64,000 nucleotides of DNA from Brachypodius melanocephalos (taxonomy: Eukaryota > Chordata > Aves > Passeriformes > Pycnonotidae): the NCBI GenBank assembly GCA_013398615.1, contig VZSR01003371.1, positions 7,608,109 through 7,672,108 of the forward strand. Reading direction: 5' to 3'. The first letter of the stretch is position 1. Every line of letters starts with the position of its first letter. The position numbers and the translations under genes are program-made. This document shows positions 60,899 through 64,000 of this stretch, piece after piece. The notes below the pieces were generated by a model, which made no database searches, was not told the DNA's origin, and saw nothing but the letters and a program-made list of their open reading frames with translations.

Positions 60899-63800
60899 TA
60901 CAACAATTTTCTGTGATTGGAGAGTCTGGGGTCCCACACTATCTTCTGCCTGAAGGCAATCAAATCTGGGTTTGATCCCCTTATCACTAAGCTAAAAATT
61001 GTTTTGGGAAAGGGCCACACTGAACCAGAGAGATTGAGGGAATTTTTCTCAAATTGTGCTTAGGTCACAGTGTCAGTAAAGCCTATGACTCTCCTGAGAG
61101 GAGGCTGTGGCATTCCTTGAGAAGCAAAGCAATCTGCACTGCAGTTCTTGGCTACTTTATTTTGCATCAAGGAGTCACTTGACTGTGACAGGAGACAGGG
61201 AGTGAGAAGGTGCCATGGCAGTCATGCTGTGTCACCCTTGTTCTTACTCCTCTCTTTCTGGGCAAATAAATATTCGATTAGTTGATATAAAGTAAAAGGA
61301 TTTCAGACAGAGTCAGCTGCAGAAAACAGATGTGTTTTACACAGCCACGTTTGTCTCCCCTCAGCTGAAACACAAAAACTCCTGTGTGTGATCAGTCCTA
61401 CTCTTATCCAATGTGAAGAGTAAACCCAAAATTCCCAATCACTTCTATTGATGTTTTAGGAGAAATATTCCCCATTAGAGGAGTCTTTGTATCTGCTGTG
61501 TTTGGAAGAACAAAGGGTCAGTGACAGAGGGAAGACAACGAACAGCGTTACCTCATGCACGGATGAGAGGAGAGTTCAGCAGGCACTGACAGGAATGTTT
61601 GTAAAGCCCAGAGAGGCCTGAAGTGTCTGTGCTGTGGTATGAATTAAAGCTAACAAACTGTGATGTCTTTTGAAAATCTATCTATTTACCCAAGGCACTG
61701 TCCAGAGCAAAAGATTTACCCTCAAGAAAATGTAAGATTAAGATTTTTGAATATTTCACAGCTGCAGAGTATCCCAGACATTCCATGTTGTCTGGACACA
61801 TCTGAAAAGTTCATTCCAAATTTATGACTCAATTAACTTGATAGCCACGGTATTAAAATAATTAAGTATATTGGAAAAAAATAAAATTAAAGTTTCAGAG
61901 GAACTGGAAAAGGAATAAAGCAGTTTTATTCTGCTTTAGCAGTATATTCAGCAGGTAGCAGTAGGATGAAGTGCTGTTCTTTTGGGAGAGGGGGCTTCCA
62001 CTTCACTGGATTATAATAACGGGCACTCAATAACTTGTAGAATTAATTTCAAAGCCATACTAAAAGCCGAAAGGAAGAGTAAGGAAGCACAGTCTGAAGA
62101 AGGCACGTTGAGTACAATTTTATGCACTACTAACTTTCACCAGTTATCACCTGGAAGGGAAAAATATATTTATTAATAAGTCTAATCAAAGAGTGGATAA
62201 ACATCTTGGGCCCAATGGTAGACAACAGCCTGTGGTCAGCTGCCAGGTTGCAGAGAGCAGCTTTGATTTCAGCAAATCACCAAGATGACTTTTGTTAAAT
62301 GGCATCAGAAAAACATGGTTTTACAGACAAACTATCTTCACAGTTCCAGCTCCCCAGAGAAACATAGAGTGCATAATTCCCCTTCATGAACTCCTTAATG
62401 CAGGCTGGGAAATAACTCTGGAAGCAAGGCACGTTTTGGACAGGCTACTGCATTATTCCTTTTAGGAATGATCTCATCATCTAGTCGAAAAGAAATGTAG
62501 CCTCAGTATTTCTGGAAATTGAAATTCTCTCAGTGGAGAATGGTTGTTTGCTGTGTGGATCAAAACATTACCTCTCTGAGGAATTTTTACAGAAAGAAAA
62601 GTACTAATAGAATTCTATACTTGAGCAAGACCAAGGGGTGTTGAAAACTCAAAGGAAATCCAGGAATGAATTACGTTGGCCAACTTCAGATACAAACACA
62701 GAAATGAAAAGTCAATGCTGAGTAAAACCCTGTAACATGTTAAAAATGTCATTGAAGTATCTAGGAAAGCTCATGGAAGTCTCAACTTTCATCCAAGTTT
62801 GGAGCAGAAACAGCAGCACACACCAGGTGCATTCCATCGTTTCTGCCAGCTGATATTGATGGCTGCTACTCATGGTTAGAAATAGTGCATTTGACAAATT
62901 TCTGCTATATACACTTGATATGATTCAGAATATCCTTGTCGCTGATATGATGTCTGAAATTGAGAACTCACGAATGCACAAGTTTCACTTATGATTAAAG
63001 ATGCTTGCAACATGACAGCTTAAGTAGCAACTATGTGATTTTTTTTCTAAAAGTGTTTAAAAAGCAAAACCAAAGAAGCTCTATTAGTAACAACTTTTCA
63101 AAAGAAGGTAACACAAAATATTTTACTTACTCAGTGCCTGGAACTGTGAACTAAATGTTATGTCAGTCCCTAGTTTGGTGAGACATGATTTTTTCACTAT
63201 ATCAGGTAGTCATCAGCTGTAAATTGGGTCCTCCACACTCACATTGATGTTCAAATCTAAGAAAAGTTAGGGTAGTGGTTTTAGCTTTCCATAGTTTTTG
63301 AAAGACAAGATGCATCATTCCTTTCATCCACGCTTAAAAAAAAAACAAACAAAAAAACCCCAGTAGCAGTGCTGTACCCCAGAATTGGTTTATAGTGGTA
63401 AATCCTAATATTCTTCTTTTGGTTTGATACTTGATGTCTAAGACCCAGAAAAGAGCAAGATTTTAGATGCATGTTATATACCTACCTAAACGTTTGGCAA
63501 GTTGGCTTTTAATTTTGGTAACAACTCCTAAGTCTAGCAATTCAATAGTGGGAGTGATGGATTCTACTTCAGTGTCAAGTTCATTATCTCAAGACAGTTC
63601 TGATGACAACTGTGTCCTTGATAGGATTTAATCAGTCTGCTCCCATTAAATCCCTGGAACAGCATTACTTATACATATGGCACATGTAATCTCCTATGAT
63701 TAAGTGACTCCCAAAAAAGTAAAGAGACATCCAAATGAAGAGCAGTTGAAGGATTATTATTCTTCTAGCAGGATGACAGGTCTCTCACATCTCCTGATTT

Positions 63801-63907
63801 TTTACAAGGCAGTGCTCAGTGGTGATGTATGGCTTGGCTTAGATTTCTCTCCAGGTTATAAAATGGGCAGCTGTGGGCCCAATATTTTTGAGCCTGAGAG
63901 TTGCTAG
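60899..63907. other. Unique AT-rich DNA, no gene seen
   Basis: No supportable gene. An A-rich tract with C interruptions (63335-63360) is the only clear low-complexity piece. The gtttgatcccc near 60972 resembles a tRNA B-box by chance, as no tRNA fold is present around it. Confidence 0.45.
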
Positions 63908-64000
63908 TCTTCCCAAGGGAAGCTTTTCAATAGTTTGCTTTTTCCCAAAACAACTTTGTGGTAGCAAAGGTAAACTATTGAAAAGTTTCCCTTGGGAAGA
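63908..64000 (+). repeat. Long inverted repeat / hairpin at window edge
   Basis: Left arm 63908-63942 and right arm 63966-64000 are inverted repeats. The outer 29 bases differ at one position only (g922 against t986, a G-U pair in RNA). Going inward, pairing continues with two more G-U pairs to 63942/63966. A + strand transcript would therefore form 35 consecutive base pairs around a 23-nt loop. On the minus strand the three wobble pairs become A-C mismatches. The stem may extend past the window, because the right arm ends at base 64000. Candidates are a miniature inverted-repeat transposon, a young hairpin RNA gene, or a local inverted duplication. Confidence 0.85.

Noticed and set aside
60965..60985. 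B-box-like gtttgatcccc suggesting a tRNA or SINE
   Set aside because: No matching A-box, acceptor stem or cloverleaf can be formed around it.

Overview
This window looks like AT-rich intergenic or deep intronic DNA from a bird nuclear genome, most likely a songbird. The evidence is the repeat content. There are several old, 5'-truncated CR1 LINE pieces with the avian CR1 3' end (the 'aggttggaaaagacctctaagat' style terminus). There are two LTR-retrovirus remnants, abundant A- and T-rich microsatellites, and no recognisable mammalian SINE or L1. The bird or songbird assignment is an inference from repeat style. Nothing here fixes the species or chromosome.

I find no convincing protein-coding gene, rRNA or tRNA. 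The longest open frames (144, 135, 131 and 128 codons) are uninterrupted by chance, lie antisense to a LINE, or sit in a locally GC-rich patch. None shows a recognisable domain. One 66-nt exon-like block (55061-55126) has good splice signals on both sides and keeps phase. It is the only place where I would suspect a real exon.

Layout: 1-5.3 kb holds two CR1 pieces, a poly-A tract and a (GAAAA)n tract. 5.3-13.2 kb is unique AT-rich DNA. 13.2-15.7 kb has a poly-T tract and two CR1 pieces of opposite orientation. 15.7-31.5 kb is unique DNA with a short perfect hairpin (16.35 kb), a TA/TG microsatellite and a 100-N assembly gap (24604-24703). 31.5-32.25 kb is a minus-strand endogenous retrovirus 5' end, consisting of an LTR plus a tRNA-Leu-like primer-binding site. 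32-46 kb is unique DNA with a GC-richer patch (about 40.0-42.4 kb), a TGTCAT hexamer array and an antisense L3/CR1-type LINE fossil near 45 kb. 46-50.7 kb has a GGTGA pentamer array, two abutting CR1 pieces in opposite orientation and a young 49-bp tandem duplication. 50.7-60.5 kb is unique DNA with the exon candidate. 60.49-60.90 kb is a compact solo LTR containing three 29-bp direct repeats. The last 93 bases form one side-to-side hairpin with 35 consecutive RNA base pairs on the + strand, and it is cut by the window edge.

No genes act together here. Any function would be regulatory or RNA-based and is not proven by sequence alone. I did not find an obvious undescribed system. The best leads are the terminal hairpin, the exon candidate and the two retroviral remnants.
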